Origin: an uncultured Gammaproteobacteria bacterium | Lineage (GTDB): Bacteria; Pseudomonadota; Gammaproteobacteria; PS1; Pseudothioglobaceae | Reading direction: 5' to 3' | NCBI GenBank assembly: GCA_902556205.1 | Contig: CACDVH010000004.1 | Coordinates: 1 to 64,000, forward strand | DNA: 64,000 nucleotides | In this document: piece after piece, positions 26,196 to 36,756 of the stretch | How the letters are laid out: the number at the start of each line of letters is the position of its first letter | Numbering within the stretch: position 1 is the first letter of the stretch | Made by a program: the position numbers and the translations under genes | The notes under the pieces: generated by a model | Told to the model about the DNA's origin: nothing | What the model saw: the letters and a program-made list of their open reading frames with translations, nothing else | The model's database searches: none

Positions 26196-26224
26196 GACTA
26201 GTTTGATTGGATGTGCCCATATTC

Positions 26225-26240
26225 TACACAAATTTGTGTA
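26225..26240. promoter_or_regulatory. 16-bp perfect palindrome between msbA and pyrG
   Basis: TACACAAATTTGTGTA, perfect inverted repeat with no spacer, in the 76-bp region between the divergent msbA and pyrG starts. It lies 30 bp upstream of the msbA ATG and 32 bp upstream of the pyrG ATG, so a bound dimer could affect both. It overlaps a possible TATCAT -10 box for pyrG. The regulator is unknown. Confidence 0.4.
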
Positions 26241-26265
26241 TCATAGCTATTTCAAACTTTGTTAG

Positions 26266-27906
<1,641 letters not shown>

Positions 27907-27939
27907 GTTAATAAATCTCTTGGTTTTATAATCTGAATT

Positions 27940-29184
27940 ATGTCTTTGAAAACAACAGACATTACAGTTTTGGGGGGAGGCGTCATAGGCCGCTCAATCG
28001 CATTAAGACTACTTAATGCAGGAAGAGAGGTTGTTTTAATTGACCCCGAGGAGCCTGGCACTGGAACTTCATTTGGTAATGCTGGTACAGTTGCAGAATA
28101 CGCTGTCCTGCCGGTTGGATCCCCAGACATTATTAGACAGCTACCTTCACTGCTATTCAATAAGAATAGTCCTATAGCAATCAAACGATCGGCAATTCTA
28201 TCCTTATGCCCTTGGCTACTAAGATTTTTATATCAATCAATGCCCAAGAACGCTGCAAGAAATGCTCAAGCGATTACCTCATTACTGCAAGGTTCAAGAA
28301 GTCGATGGGAAGAGTTATCCTCTCAAATTGGAGGTGAATCTCTCTTAAAAATAGATGGCAATATCTATCTTTACCCTAATGAGGAGCTTTTAGGGCATGG
28401 AAAAAGAGATATGAATAAAAGGAGGGAGCTTGGCCTGAATGCAGAGATTTTAAATCTTGATGAGCTTAAAAAGCTGGAGCCAAATCTCAATTTATCTCAG
28501 GGCGGTGCCTTTTACTTTCCGGATGGCGCCTATATGAGTGACCCTGGAAAAATGGTCAAGCTAATTTTAGATGCATCAATAAATAAGGGTTGTCAGATCA
28601 TAAATAAAGCTGCATCAAGAATTGAGAGAACTGGTGATGGAATCAAAGTTCATCTTGATAATGAGTCAACGATGATGACTAAACAGTTGGTGGTTGCAGC
28701 AGGGGCTTACTCTAAAAAATTTGCTCAACAAGCAGGAGATAAAATTCCACTGGATGCAGAGCGTGGATATCATGTTGAGTACGATATGGATGAGCCTCTC
28801 CTCAATAGGCCATGCTGCTATGCTGCAGGAGGTTTTTACATGTCTCCAATGACAGATAGGCTAAGAGTAGTTGGAACTGTTGAGCTTGGCGGCTTGAGTC
28901 CTAAAATTTCACAACACCGAATTAAACACCTAGAGAAGGGCGCTGGAATTTTTTTTCCAAAACTTGGCAAGCCAAAAAGGACATGGCTTGGCTTCCGACC
29001 CTCAATCCCTGATAGTAGGCCGGTGATTTCCCAGTCAAGCAAAGGAAATGATATCGTTTATGCCTTTGGACATGGCCATATAGGACTCACCTTGGCACCC
29101 ATTACAGCAGAAATTGTAGAGACAATTTTGACAAAGACTAAAGCTCCAATATCAATATCTGATTTCTCTGCAATCAGGTTTTAG
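27940..29184 (+). CDS. D-amino-acid dehydrogenase-like FAD oxidoreductase
   Basis: DAO-fold flavoprotein, 414 aa, of the DadA type that deaminates D-amino acids and passes electrons to quinone. The FAD-binding motif ITVLGGGVIGRSIALRLLNAGREVVLID starts near residue 8, GTSFGNAGTVAEY matches the DadA N-terminal signature, and the C-terminus has WLGFRPSIPDSRPVI and GHGHIGLTLAP, also family-typical. No alanine racemase (dadX) adjoins it, so substrate is open: D-Ala, D-Pro, or D-hydroxyproline-type compounds are all possible. Its stop is 14 bp from the convergent der gene. Confidence 0.82.
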   Translation: MSLKTTDITVLGGGVIGRSIALRLLNAGREVVLIDPEEPGTGTSFGNAGTVAEYAVLPVGSPDIIRQLPSLLFNKNSPIAIKRSAILSLCPWLLRFLYQSMPKNAARNAQAITSLLQGSRSRWEELSSQIGGESLLKIDGNIYLYPNEELLGHGKRDMNKRRELGLNAEILNLDELKKLEPNLNLSQGGAFYFPDGAYMSDPGKMVKLILDASINKGCQIINKAASRIERTGDGIKVHLDNESTMMTKQLVVAAGAYSKKFAQQAGDKIPLDAERGYHVEYDMDEPLLNRPCCYAAGGFYMSPMTDRLRVVGTVELGGLSPKISQHRIKHLEKGAGIFFPKLGKPKRTWLGFRPSIPDSRPVISQSSKGNDIVYAFGHGHIGLTLAPITAEIVETILTKTKAPISISDFSAIRF

Positions 29185-29198
29185 TTTTATTTTCTGAA

Positions 29199-30590
29199 CT
29201 ACTTCTTTTTTACAAATTTCATGAGGCGCCTTTTCTTTTGAATTTGGCGCGCAGAGAGGACATTTTTTTTATCTTTGAATGGGTTGTCACCGCTCTTGAA
29301 GTTGATTTTGATGGGAGTATTAGTAAGTTTGAGAGAAGTGGTAAAGAAATTCATTAAAAAGCGTTCATAGCTCTTAGGCACATTTTGAACGTGATTTCCA
29401 TGGAACATGAGCGTTGGAGGAAATACATCAGTTTGATTCACAAACTTCAGGCGAAGTCTCCTTCCTGCAACTGGCGGCGGTTGATGCGAGTTATTTGCTT
29501 GCTCTAAGATTTTATTTAGAAGTGATGTTGGGTATCTTTTGCCTGCATGCTCATAAGACCTTTTGATAGGCTCAAATAATTTTCCAACACCAGACCCATG
29601 AAGCGCTGAAATAAAGTGAATGGAGGCATAACTGACGAAAGAGAGCTTTATATCGAGTTTTCTTTTGACTTCATTTTTTTGATATTCATCTAACCCATCC
29701 CATTTATTGACCACTATGAGCAAAGCGCGACCTTTATCAGCTATCATTCCTAGTAGAGTAGCATCCTGTTCAGTTACGCCTTCATGAGCATCCAAAACTA
29801 AAATCACAACATGTGAGACCTCTAAGGCGCTGATTGCTTTAATGATGCTAAATTTTTCTATTTTTTCATCAACGCTTCGCTTCCTTCGAATACCTGCAGT
29901 ATCGATAAGCGTATATTGCCCTCCTTCTCTCTCAAAAGGTATGAATATGCTGTCTCGGGTTGTTCCAGGCAGGTCAACTGACAAAACTCTTTCTTCACCT
30001 AAAATGCGATTGATTAGAGTTGATTTGCCTACATTTGGCCTTCCTAATACGGCAACAGCAATCCCGTCAATGTCTTGCTCTTCTGAGTCAGTTGCCTCGG
30101 GTATTAGGGGTAATGTTTTTTCAATTAGATCTTGGATGCCTTGGTTGTGTTCAGCTGAAATTAGGGTAGGTTCTCCCAATCCAAGTTCATAAAATTCGGA
30201 TGCTGCACTCAGATTCAGCCCCTCTGCCTTGTTACAAACCAAGATTATATTTTTTTTGAGCTTTCTGAGCTGACTAGATATATCTAGGTCTAGAGCTGTA
30301 ACACCATCTTTGTTGCTGACAATAAAATAAATGACATCGGACTCATGAAGTGCACTCAAAACTTGGTTTTGAATACCTGAATCGATCACCGAGTCTTCAT
30401 TCGTAAGGCCACCCGTATCAACAATAGTGCAGGGACGCTCCTCCTCTAGCTTAATGTTTGCATACTGACGATCACGCGTCAGGCCTTCATAATCCGAAAC
30501 CAGCGCCTGACGAGAATTGCTGAGACGATTAAACAGCGTCGATTTACCGACGTTAGGCCTTCCGATCAATGAGATGATAGGATAGCTCAC
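29199..30590 (-). CDS. der: Ribosome biogenesis GTPase Der (EngA)
   Basis: Essential GTPase with two tandem G domains and a C-terminal KH-like domain, needed for 50S assembly. 463 aa. Both G1 loops are visible (GRPNVGKSTLFN near residue 9 and GRPNVGKSTLIN near 187), each with its G3 (VDTGG; IDTAGI) and NKxE/NKWD base-recognition motif. The C-terminus FVKKK is lysine-rich, as expected for rRNA contact. It ends the minus-strand hisS-yfgM-der run. The usual bamB between yfgM and der is missing. Confidence 0.98.
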   Translation of the reverse strand: MSYPIISLIGRPNVGKSTLFNRLSNSRQALVSDYEGLTRDRQYANIKLEEERPCTIVDTGGLTNEDSVIDSGIQNQVLSALHESDVIYFIVSNKDGVTALDLDISSQLRKLKKNIILVCNKAEGLNLSAASEFYELGLGEPTLISAEHNQGIQDLIEKTLPLIPEATDSEEQDIDGIAVAVLGRPNVGKSTLINRILGEERVLSVDLPGTTRDSIFIPFEREGGQYTLIDTAGIRRKRSVDEKIEKFSIIKAISALEVSHVVILVLDAHEGVTEQDATLLGMIADKGRALLIVVNKWDGLDEYQKNEVKRKLDIKLSFVSYASIHFISALHGSGVGKLFEPIKRSYEHAGKRYPTSLLNKILEQANNSHQPPPVAGRRLRLKFVNQTDVFPPTLMFHGNHVQNVPKSYERFLMNFFTTSLKLTNTPIKINFKSGDNPFKDKKNVLSARQIQKKRRLMKFVKKK

Positions 30591-30610
30591 AATTGTTAAC
30601 CTACAATGAT

Positions 30611-31228
30611 TTAATTCAGATCGTCAAGTTTGATCTGAATGAGTTGTGATAAGCTTGAATTATCAGTAATGTTTTCAATTGCAAGAGTGTAACTATTTCT
30701 TGCCTCTTCATTATTACCGAGATCCAAATATACATCACCAGCCAGGTTATAAAATAAACCTGAAAACCCGTTAGCATTTTCCATATTCAGAACAGCTAGA
30801 GCTTCTTCATGCTGCCCAAGCTCTAAAAAGAGCGAAGCTGTTCGAAGGCTTGCAGTTGATGCAATGACAGAATTCTCTCGACTCATTAAAGGCTCTAAAG
30901 CATCCAGTGCGAGTGAGTAGTTTCCAGCATCAAACAAATATTTAGCCATTACTAGAGTTCCTTGGTCCGCATATGAACTGGACGGGTGATCTTTGATTAA
31001 TTTGTCATAAGCACCTACATTGGCAGAATCTGAGGCATAGCTTAAATATAATGCTCTGGCATTTAAGGCTTGACTATCTTGGTAATCAACATATGCATTC
31101 CATCCAAATATCCCTGCAAGTCCAAGAACCGCACCTGCAATTATTTGTTTGCCGTTGGAATCCCACCACTTTTTTAATTTATCAACTTGCTCTTCTTCCG
31201 AATCGCTAATTTCTATAAAGTTTTTCAT
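30611..31228 (-). CDS. yfgM: YfgM-like TPR membrane protein
   Basis: 205 aa. A cytoplasmic N-terminus (EEEQVDKLKKWWDSNGKQ) leads into one membrane helix near residues 29-50, then a periplasmic tetratricopeptide-repeat domain. In E. coli YfgM associates with the SecYEG translocon and the chaperone PpiD, which is also encoded in this window at 43.5 kb. The ATG overlaps the hisS stop by 4 bp and der follows 20 bp later, so it is in the hisS operon as in other gammaproteobacteria. Confidence 0.88.
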   Translation of the reverse strand: MKNFIEISDSEEEQVDKLKKWWDSNGKQIIAGAVLGLAGIFGWNAYVDYQDSQALNARALYLSYASDSANVGAYDKLIKDHPSSSYADQGTLVMAKYLFDAGNYSLALDALEPLMSRENSVIASTASLRTASLFLELGQHEEALAVLNMENANGFSGLFYNLAGDVYLDLGNNEEARNSYTLAIENITDNSSLSQLIQIKLDDLN

Positions 31229-32490
31229 AAAATCTCCTGAAGATGCTGAATGATACCCTCAAGTTCGATTGATTGCTGAACTCCTTGGCCCTTTAAGGGC
31301 TTAAAACTCAAAACATTTTTAGCTAACTCTTCCTCTCCAAGTATCATGGCGTAGTCGGCTCCAGACTTGTTAGCTTTTTTCATTTGGCTTTTAAGGTTGC
31401 TCATGGTTATATCATTTGTAATAGTAATGTTTGGCATCGCTTCAAGGATTTGTCTTGAGAGCTTCATTGATTCACAATGAGCACTCTCGCCCATAGATAA
31501 AAAGTATAAATGAGGCCTATCTGAGATAAGTTCTTTGGATTTATCTTGAATGAGAAGGGCAATTCTCTCAAGACCCATAGCAAAACCAATAGCTGGGGTT
31601 GGGTTGCCTCCCATTTTTTCAACTAGGCCGTCATACCTCCCTCCTCCGCATATTGTCCCCTGAGAGCCAAGCTCATCTGATACCCATTCAAAAACAGTTT
31701 GATTGTAGTAGTCGAGCCCTCTTACGAGTTTTGGGTTAACCGTATATGGAATGTTAAGATGTTCTAGATAATTTTTTAAGGCTTCAAAGTGTTCTTTTGA
31801 CTCCTTATCAAGGTGATCAATCATTTTAGGTGCTTCAGAGATTAATGCTTCTAAATCCTTGTTCTTGCTATCCAAAATTCTTAATGGGTTTGTCTTTAGT
31901 CTTCTTGAGCTGTCCTCATCAAGCCTATCTTTATTGTCATTAAAGTATCTAGACAAGGTTTCTCGATATTGTGCTCGACTTGCTGTCGACCCAAGAGAGT
32001 TAATTTCAAGATGAGCATTGATTTTTAATGATTTCCAAAGGATGTCAGTGATAGAAATGAGTTCAGCATCAATTTTGGCGTCCGACGCTCCAAAAACTTC
32101 AGCACCGACCTGGTGAAATTGACGATATCTTCCCTTTTGGGGACGCTCATGCCTAAACATCGGGCCGCTATAAAAAACTTTTTGAATGCCTTCCCTCGGT
32201 AAGTTGTGTTCAATCATCATTCTGACCACACCGGCTGTTCCTTCAGGCCTCAGTGTCAAGGAGTCTCCATTGTTGTCCTTCCAGGTATACATTTCTTTTT
32301 CAACAATATCTGTAACCTCTCCAATTGCTCTAGAAAAGGTTTCAGTGCTCTCAACGTTTGGAGTTCGACAGTATTTATATCCATAAGAGAGAAGAAGATT
32401 ATTGATTGTGCTATCTAAAAAACTCCAGATTTGAGAATTTGCAGGTAGAAGATCATTCATACCACGGATAGCTTGAATTTTTTTTGACAT
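31225..32490 (-). CDS. hisS: Histidyl-tRNA synthetase
   Basis: Class II aminoacyl-tRNA synthetase. 421 aa from ATG 32490; the ORF track begins one TTG codon earlier. Motif 2 is in MFRHERPQKGRYRQFHQ and the histidine-specific loops are LVRGLDYYNQTVFEW and GGGRYDGL. Motif 3 is AIGFAMGLERI. The C-terminal anticodon-binding domain begins near residue 325. It is the first gene of hisS-yfgM-der. Confidence 0.98.
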   Translation of the reverse strand: MSKKIQAIRGMNDLLPANSQIWSFLDSTINNLLLSYGYKYCRTPNVESTETFSRAIGEVTDIVEKEMYTWKDNNGDSLTLRPEGTAGVVRMMIEHNLPREGIQKVFYSGPMFRHERPQKGRYRQFHQVGAEVFGASDAKIDAELISITDILWKSLKINAHLEINSLGSTASRAQYRETLSRYFNDNKDRLDEDSSRRLKTNPLRILDSKNKDLEALISEAPKMIDHLDKESKEHFEALKNYLEHLNIPYTVNPKLVRGLDYYNQTVFEWVSDELGSQGTICGGGRYDGLVEKMGGNPTPAIGFAMGLERIALLIQDKSKELISDRPHLYFLSMGESAHCESMKLSRQILEAMPNITITNDITMSNLKSQMKKANKSGADYAMILGEEELAKNVLSFKPLKGQGVQQSIELEGIIQHLQEIL

Positions 32491-32570
32491 CAATAGTCTC
32501 TATGTTCAGTTAAACTTATTTTACCAATTATATTTGATGATGAGCCCTCAGCAGCAACCAAGTTTTCACC

Positions 32571-33473
32571 TCATCTGTTTTTTATTCCACTTGGGACATG
32601 ACCTGTTGGAACGTATTGTGAGGCAGAGTCACAGTGCTGCTGCTGATCATCAAAAAAAATGTCTGCTGCAAATTGCCTTAAAAACACTCCTTTATCAAGC
32701 CCACCCAGAAAGAATGACTCATCAATACGAATACCCCACTCTCTCATCGTATGGATTACTCTTTTGTGTGATGGGGCAGACCTTGCGGTCACTAGGGCTG
32801 TCCTTATTGGATTGTCCTCCTCTGGGAAAGTGGACTGAATTTTTTGGAGTGACACCAAGAAAGACTTGAAAGGTCCAGCTTTAAGCTCAATTTTTTCAGA
32901 CAATACTTCGTTTTCATGAAAAGCCTCTAGTCCTTTCTCCTGGAAAATTCTCTCCGCTTCATCTGAGAAAATAACAGCATCACCATCGAAAGCTATTCTG
33001 AGCTGTGAAGGATGACTATTTTTGGATTTTGACTCCACGATGGATGCTGCTGCGTAGCCTGACTGCAGTGCTTTTTGTACATCGTTGTAGTTACTTGATA
33101 AGAATAAATCAGCCTCAAAAGCTCCAACGAAAGGATGAGTGCTCTCGCCACGAGTAAAAGCGGCTCTAGAAATATTGAGACCGTAATGCTCTATCGAGTT
33201 AAAAATTCTAAGACCAGTATCAGCACTGTTTCTTGACAGTAGAATGACATCGATCGGGGTTTTTTTACTGTTTAGCTTTAGTAATTTTTTTACTAAAGTA
33301 AATCCTACTCCGGGTTCTAAGATGACATGCTCATTCTCTTGTTGGTGACTTGCATATGCCTCGATACCCTCCTCTTTAAAAATTTTATGGGAGTGGTCGA
33401 GATCAAATAAAGCCCTTGAGGAGATTGCAATGACTAATTTACTGTTCTCTGATTTTATTGTCTTGCTTGCCAT
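32571..33473 (-). CDS. 5'-nucleotidase (NT5C1 family)
   Basis: 300 aa, similar to the cytosolic 5'-nucleotidase family (NT5C1-like) found in many bacteria, which dephosphorylates nucleoside 5'-monophosphates. Features: VIAISSRALFDLDHSHKIF at the start, a central IDVILLSRNSADTGLRIFNSI, the aspartate-rich RIAFDGDAVIFSDEAE, and the late SFFLGGLDKGVFLRQFAADIFFDDQ. These HAD-like Asp motifs support a phosphatase fold. It overlaps the upstream DUF1249 gene by 19 bp. The physiological substrate is unproven. Confidence 0.85.
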   Translation of the reverse strand: MASKTIKSENSKLVIAISSRALFDLDHSHKIFKEEGIEAYASHQQENEHVILEPGVGFTLVKKLLKLNSKKTPIDVILLSRNSADTGLRIFNSIEHYGLNISRAAFTRGESTHPFVGAFEADLFLSSNYNDVQKALQSGYAAASIVESKSKNSHPSQLRIAFDGDAVIFSDEAERIFQEKGLEAFHENEVLSEKIELKAGPFKSFLVSLQKIQSTFPEEDNPIRTALVTARSAPSHKRVIHTMREWGIRIDESFFLGGLDKGVFLRQFAADIFFDDQQQHCDSASQYVPTGHVPSGIKNR

Positions 33474-33916
33474 TCTGCCCCATTGTACCTATCCAAGCAG
33501 TAGTCAAGCCATCTAAGCATGAAGACATTGAGTTCTAATTGGAATGATAAGTCGCTACAGTCATTGATTAATGGATGATAAGAATTAATCCTTGTCTCTT
33601 TACAAATTGAAACAACCTCCAAAAGCTTTGCATCAAAATAGATTTTGAATCGAATATCGGGTCTATTAATGACTCCTTGAGACGACTGAATTTTGTGTGT
33701 TAGAGTATAAGTGCCAGTATATTTAGATTTTTCGTGACAAATCAGATAGAGGTCATTGGAGGTTTTTTTGATTCCAACTAGATTGTCCTTGACCGATGGA
33801 AGTAGGGGGACTAGCCTTGATATTTTTTTAAAATTAAGTTCAAAAACCTCTGATAAACTGGAATAAGTTACTTTTTCTTTGTTGTAAATGAGTTTGGTCT
33901 GTATTTGATCATTCAT
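33455..33916 (-). CDS. DUF1249 (YqiB-like) protein
   Basis: 153 aa from ATG 33916; the ORF track uses a TTG two codons earlier. It belongs to the DUF1249 family of gammaproteobacteria, whose function is not known. The family pattern is seen in NFKKISRLVPLLP near residue 30, YTLTHKI, and the C-terminal FMLRWLDYCLDRYNGAEW. No membrane segment or signal peptide. Its end lies 19 bp inside the 5'-nucleotidase gene, suggesting coupled translation. Confidence 0.82.
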   Translation of the reverse strand: MNDQIQTKLIYNKEKVTYSSLSEVFELNFKKISRLVPLLPSVKDNLVGIKKTSNDLYLICHEKSKYTGTYTLTHKIQSSQGVINRPDIRFKIYFDAKLLEVVSICKETRINSYHPLINDCSDLSFQLELNVFMLRWLDYCLDRYNGAEWQARQ

Positions 33917-33979
33917 CTTCAATCTAACATTTTAATTTCACGAGCGCGGTTCATATTAAATTCTAACTAAAATACTTGA

Positions 33980-35422
33980 TTAAAAATCACCCTGATCAAA
34001 ATTTGTCATATTGTTAATGTATGAGGCGTCCATTTGATCATCACTGACACCCTGGAATCTGTCTTCAAAGGCCAAATCCTCAAACCTTGAGTATTGGCCT
34101 ACAAAGGCGAGTTTAATATTGCCGGTCGCACCATTTCGATGCTTGGCTATTCTTAGATCAGCCTTTCCTATCTCTTCTGGGTTGGTATACGTATCATCAT
34201 GATATACCTCATCTCGATAAATGAAGCCGATAATATCGGCATCCTGCTCAATCGATCCAGACTCTCTTAAATCAGCCATCTGTGGGATTCTGCCTTTGCC
34301 AGTTTTAGCTCTAGATTCAACTCCTCGATTGAGCTGAGAAAGGGCAATAACGGGCACATTGATCTCTTTAGCAAGTGACTTGAGGGATCGAGATATTTCT
34401 GAAATTTCTTGAACACGATTTTCTGACTTGCCGTGCACTGTCATGAGTTGAAGATAGTCGACCATGATAAGGCCTAGGTCTGGATATCTTCTTTTAAGCC
34501 TTCTACATTTGGCTCTAATTTCTGTTGGTGTGATTGAGGGGGTTTCGTCAATCAAAATTGTGTTTTCTTCAAATGCTCTGACGGCATGGTTGAAACTATT
34601 CCAATCAATTTCTGACATGTCACCATCTCGCAATTTGCTGGAGTCGATTCTTCCAAAGGATGAGATCATTCTAATCACTAATTGCTCAGTCGGCATCTCT
34701 AAACTAAATACCGCAACAGGAGTTGAATTGTGGATTGCTACATGTTCAACAATATTCATCGAAAGTGCAGTTTTGCCCATACTAGGTCTGCCAGCGATAA
34801 TAATCAAGTCACCATTTTGAAGTCCTGACGTGAGTTTATCGAACTCAGAAAAGCCAGTTTCTGCACCCTTGTAGCCCTTTAATTCTTGCATCTCATGAAC
34901 ACGATTAACGACATCTTTAATGATGTCTTTGACGTTTGTGATTTCTTGCTTGTTTCGACTCACCTGTTCAGCTATCTCAAATATTTTTCTCTCTGAAAGG
35001 TCGAGAAGGTCATTCACCTCAATGTCTTTGGGATTAAAGGCGGTATCAGCAAGTTCTTTACCAATTTTTGTTAGTTGCCTGTAGATTGAGAGCTCGCGAA
35101 CATGTTTTGCATAAGCCTCAATATTTGATACGCTTGGGGTGTTCTCAGCTATCTGAGCAAGGTAAGCAAAGCCTCCAATCGATTCTTCGTCATGAGACTT
35201 TATGACTTGCTCTTTTACTGTAAGAATATCAGCTGGTTTGTCATGCTCTAATAGAGTCACAATTGCATCATAAATGATGCGATGTGAGGTTTGATAAAAG
35301 TCATCAGATCCAAGAATATTAACGACACTATCCCAAGAATCATTGTGAAGCAATAACCCGCCAAGAACAGACTGCTCTGAGTCCACTGAGTTAGGTGGTA
35401 TTTTTGCGTTATCAATATCCAT
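33980..35422 (-). CDS. dnaB: Replicative DNA helicase
   Basis: Hexameric 5'-3' helicase of the replication fork. 480 aa. The N-terminal primase-interacting domain (about residues 10-115, SVDSEQSVLGGLLLHND) is followed by a linker and a RecA-like C-terminal domain with Walker A GRPSMGKTA near residue 210, Walker B LIMVDYLQLM, and QLNRGVESR. No intein is inserted at the P-loop or elsewhere. It follows the rpsF-rpsR-rplI genes across a terminator, an order common in bacteria. Confidence 0.98.
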   Translation of the reverse strand: MDIDNAKIPPNSVDSEQSVLGGLLLHNDSWDSVVNILGSDDFYQTSHRIIYDAIVTLLEHDKPADILTVKEQVIKSHDEESIGGFAYLAQIAENTPSVSNIEAYAKHVRELSIYRQLTKIGKELADTAFNPKDIEVNDLLDLSERKIFEIAEQVSRNKQEITNVKDIIKDVVNRVHEMQELKGYKGAETGFSEFDKLTSGLQNGDLIIIAGRPSMGKTALSMNIVEHVAIHNSTPVAVFSLEMPTEQLVIRMISSFGRIDSSKLRDGDMSEIDWNSFNHAVRAFEENTILIDETPSITPTEIRAKCRRLKRRYPDLGLIMVDYLQLMTVHGKSENRVQEISEISRSLKSLAKEINVPVIALSQLNRGVESRAKTGKGRIPQMADLRESGSIEQDADIIGFIYRDEVYHDDTYTNPEEIGKADLRIAKHRNGATGNIKLAFVGQYSRFEDLAFEDRFQGVSDDQMDASYINNMTNFDQGDF

Positions 35423-35441
35423 TACTATGAATTAGAAAAAT

Positions 35442-35466
35442 AAAAAGCCCTCGACGAGGGCTTTTT
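35442..35466 (-). terminator. Terminator after rplI
   Basis: AAAAAGCCCTCG-A-CGAGGGCTTTTT is an almost gapless inverted repeat with A and T runs on the two sides, so it can work on either strand. In practice the stem is GCCCT/AGGGC with a CGACG loop. It lies between the rplI stop and the dnaB start on the minus strand and should end the rpsF-rpsR-rplI transcript. Confidence 0.9.
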
Positions 35467-35497
35467 ATTTTAACTCAGATAACTGAATTGGATTGGG

Positions 35498-35953
35498 TTA
35501 TTCTGTATCAGTAGCAGCAATAACGATAACCTTAACTGGAACTACAACCTCTGCATAAAGAGAAACTGTAATTTCATACTCACCAGTGTTTCTAATGGCT
35601 TCAGGCATGTTGATATCTCTTTTTTCAACTTCGAAACCTTGCTCCAAAAGATTTTCAGCAATGTCTGCAGGGCTGACGGATCCATAAAGCTTTCCTTCTT
35701 CACCCGCGTTTGCAGAAATTGTGCAGACAACATCTTTCATTGCAGTCTCTTGATTCTGCGCATCTGATAAAGCCGCAGCTTCTTTGGCCTCTAGCTCAGC
35801 TCGAAGCGTTTCAAAAACAGCCATGTTAGCTTTGTTTGCAGGTTTAGCTTTTCCTTGAGGGATAAGGTAATTACGAGCATATCCAGACTTAACGTTTGCA
35901 ATATCACCAAGGTTACCTAGTTTTTCATTTTTTTCTAACAAAATTACTTGCAT
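35498..35953 (-). CDS. rplI: 50S ribosomal protein L9
   Basis: 151 aa. The N-terminal rRNA-binding domain starts MQVILLEKNEKLGNLGDIANVKSGYARNYLIPQGKA, the L9 signature. A long connecting helix (EAKEAAALSDAQNQE) leads to the C-terminal domain. Preceded by AGGAGG (cctcct on the plus strand) eight bases before the ATG. It is third in rpsF-rpsR-rplI. Confidence 0.98.
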   Translation of the reverse strand: MQVILLEKNEKLGNLGDIANVKSGYARNYLIPQGKAKPANKANMAVFETLRAELEAKEAAALSDAQNQETAMKDVVCTISANAGEEGKLYGSVSPADIAENLLEQGFEVEKRDINMPEAIRNTGEYEITVSLYAEVVVPVKVIVIAATDTE

Positions 35954-35961
35954 AGGACCTC

Positions 35962-36219
35962 CTATTTTTTATGTTTATCAGTGTATGGAATCAGCGCCAA
36001 AAATCTGGCTCTCTTGATTGCAGTGGTCAATTGTCTTTGAAACTTTGCAGAAGTTCCAGTAATCCTTGAAGGGGTAATTTTCCCACTATCATCAATATTT
36101 TTTAGAAGTATATCCACATCCTTGTAATCAATCTCTTTAAAACCTGCTTTGGTAAAGCGACAAAAGCGATTAATGGGAATTTGGAACTTACGTCTTTTAG
36201 TTACTTGTTTTTTAGCCAT
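35962..36219 (-). CDS. rpsR: 30S ribosomal protein S18
   Basis: 85 aa. The core is [37 protein letters not shown], the S18 signature, and the C-terminus has the RNA-binding [16 protein letters not shown]. It pairs with S6 in the platform of the 30S subunit and lies 9 bp after rpsF. No priB gene is inserted between S6 and S18, unlike in enterobacteria. Confidence 0.98.
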   Translation of the reverse strand: MAKKQVTKRRKFQIPINRFCRFTKAGFKEIDYKDVDILLKNIDDSGKITPSRITGTSAKFQRQLTTAIKRARFLALIPYTDKHKK

Positions 36220-36228
36220 TACTTCCTC

Positions 36229-36612
36229 CTATTTCTGATCAGAGCCTTGAACCGAAGCTTTCTCTTTGCCTTGGTCTTTGACTTTTTCTTTGTCAGTTTC
36301 CGTGACCATTATTGATGGTTCAGTGATAGCTTCTTTCTTAGAAATGATTAAGTTTCGAAGAATAGCGTCATTGAAACGGAAGTTATAGTTTAATTTGTCG
36401 AGTGTTTCTTTATCACACTCGATATTCATCATTAAATAATGAGCTTTATAAATCTTGTTGATTGGGTAGGCTAGGTGTTTACGACCCCAGTCCTCGTCTC
36501 TATGAACAATACCACCACCCGAGGTGATCAGTTCTTTATATTTTTCAATCATTGTTGTCACCTGAGAACTTTGATCAGGATGAACAATGAGTGTGACCTC
36601 ATAATGTCTCAT
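36229..36612 (-). CDS. rpsF: 30S ribosomal protein S6
   Basis: 127 aa. [18 protein letters not shown] at the N-terminus and [23 protein letters not shown] are conserved S6 blocks. The C-terminal 30 residues are a charged Glu/Lys-rich tail, as in other gammaproteobacterial S6, where it is the target of glutamate addition by RimK. AAGGAG stands before the ATG. First gene of rpsF-rpsR-rplI, with a possible autoregulatory leader upstream. Confidence 0.97.
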   Translation of the reverse strand: MRHYEVTLIVHPDQSSQVTTMIEKYKELITSGGGIVHRDEDWGRKHLAYPINKIYKAHYLMMNIECDKETLDKLNYNFRFNDAILRNLIISKKEAITEPSIMVTETDKEKVKDQGKEKASVQGSDQK

Positions 36613-36638
36613 CTACATCTCCTTATGGATTAAAAAAG

Positions 36639-36665
36639 CTTGCCAACATGTGCCGGTCAAGCAAG
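36639..36665 (-). promoter_or_regulatory. Candidate S6:S18-binding leader hairpin of rpsF
   Basis: On the minus strand, CTTG-C-TTGA-CCGG-CACATG-TTGG-CAAG folds into an outer CTTG/CAAG stem, a bulge, and an inner CCGG/TTGG stem (two G-U pairs). It lies 27 bp before the rpsF ATG. Many bacteria have a short hairpin with a CCG element upstream of rpsF that is bound by the S6:S18 complex to shut off translation. Position and the CCG agree, but the match is by eye. A TATAAA lies just upstream as a possible -10. Confidence 0.45.
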
Positions 36666-36756
36666 GAATTGGGTATTTTATACTAGTTACTCTCCATTTA
36701 TTAATTAATTACTGTTCTTATCGCATTATGCCCAGCATTAATATAAACTTGAACTT

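Noticed and set aside
29842-30192. 116-aa plus-strand ORF
   Set aside because: Antisense to der across its conserved G-domains.
32534-32869. 111-aa plus-strand ORF opposite the 5'-nucleotidase gene
   Set aside because: Antisense shadow of a conserved gene; its translation has no recognisable features and no ribosome binding site.
34464-34820. 118-aa plus-strand ORF
   Set aside because: Antisense to the dnaB ATPase domain.
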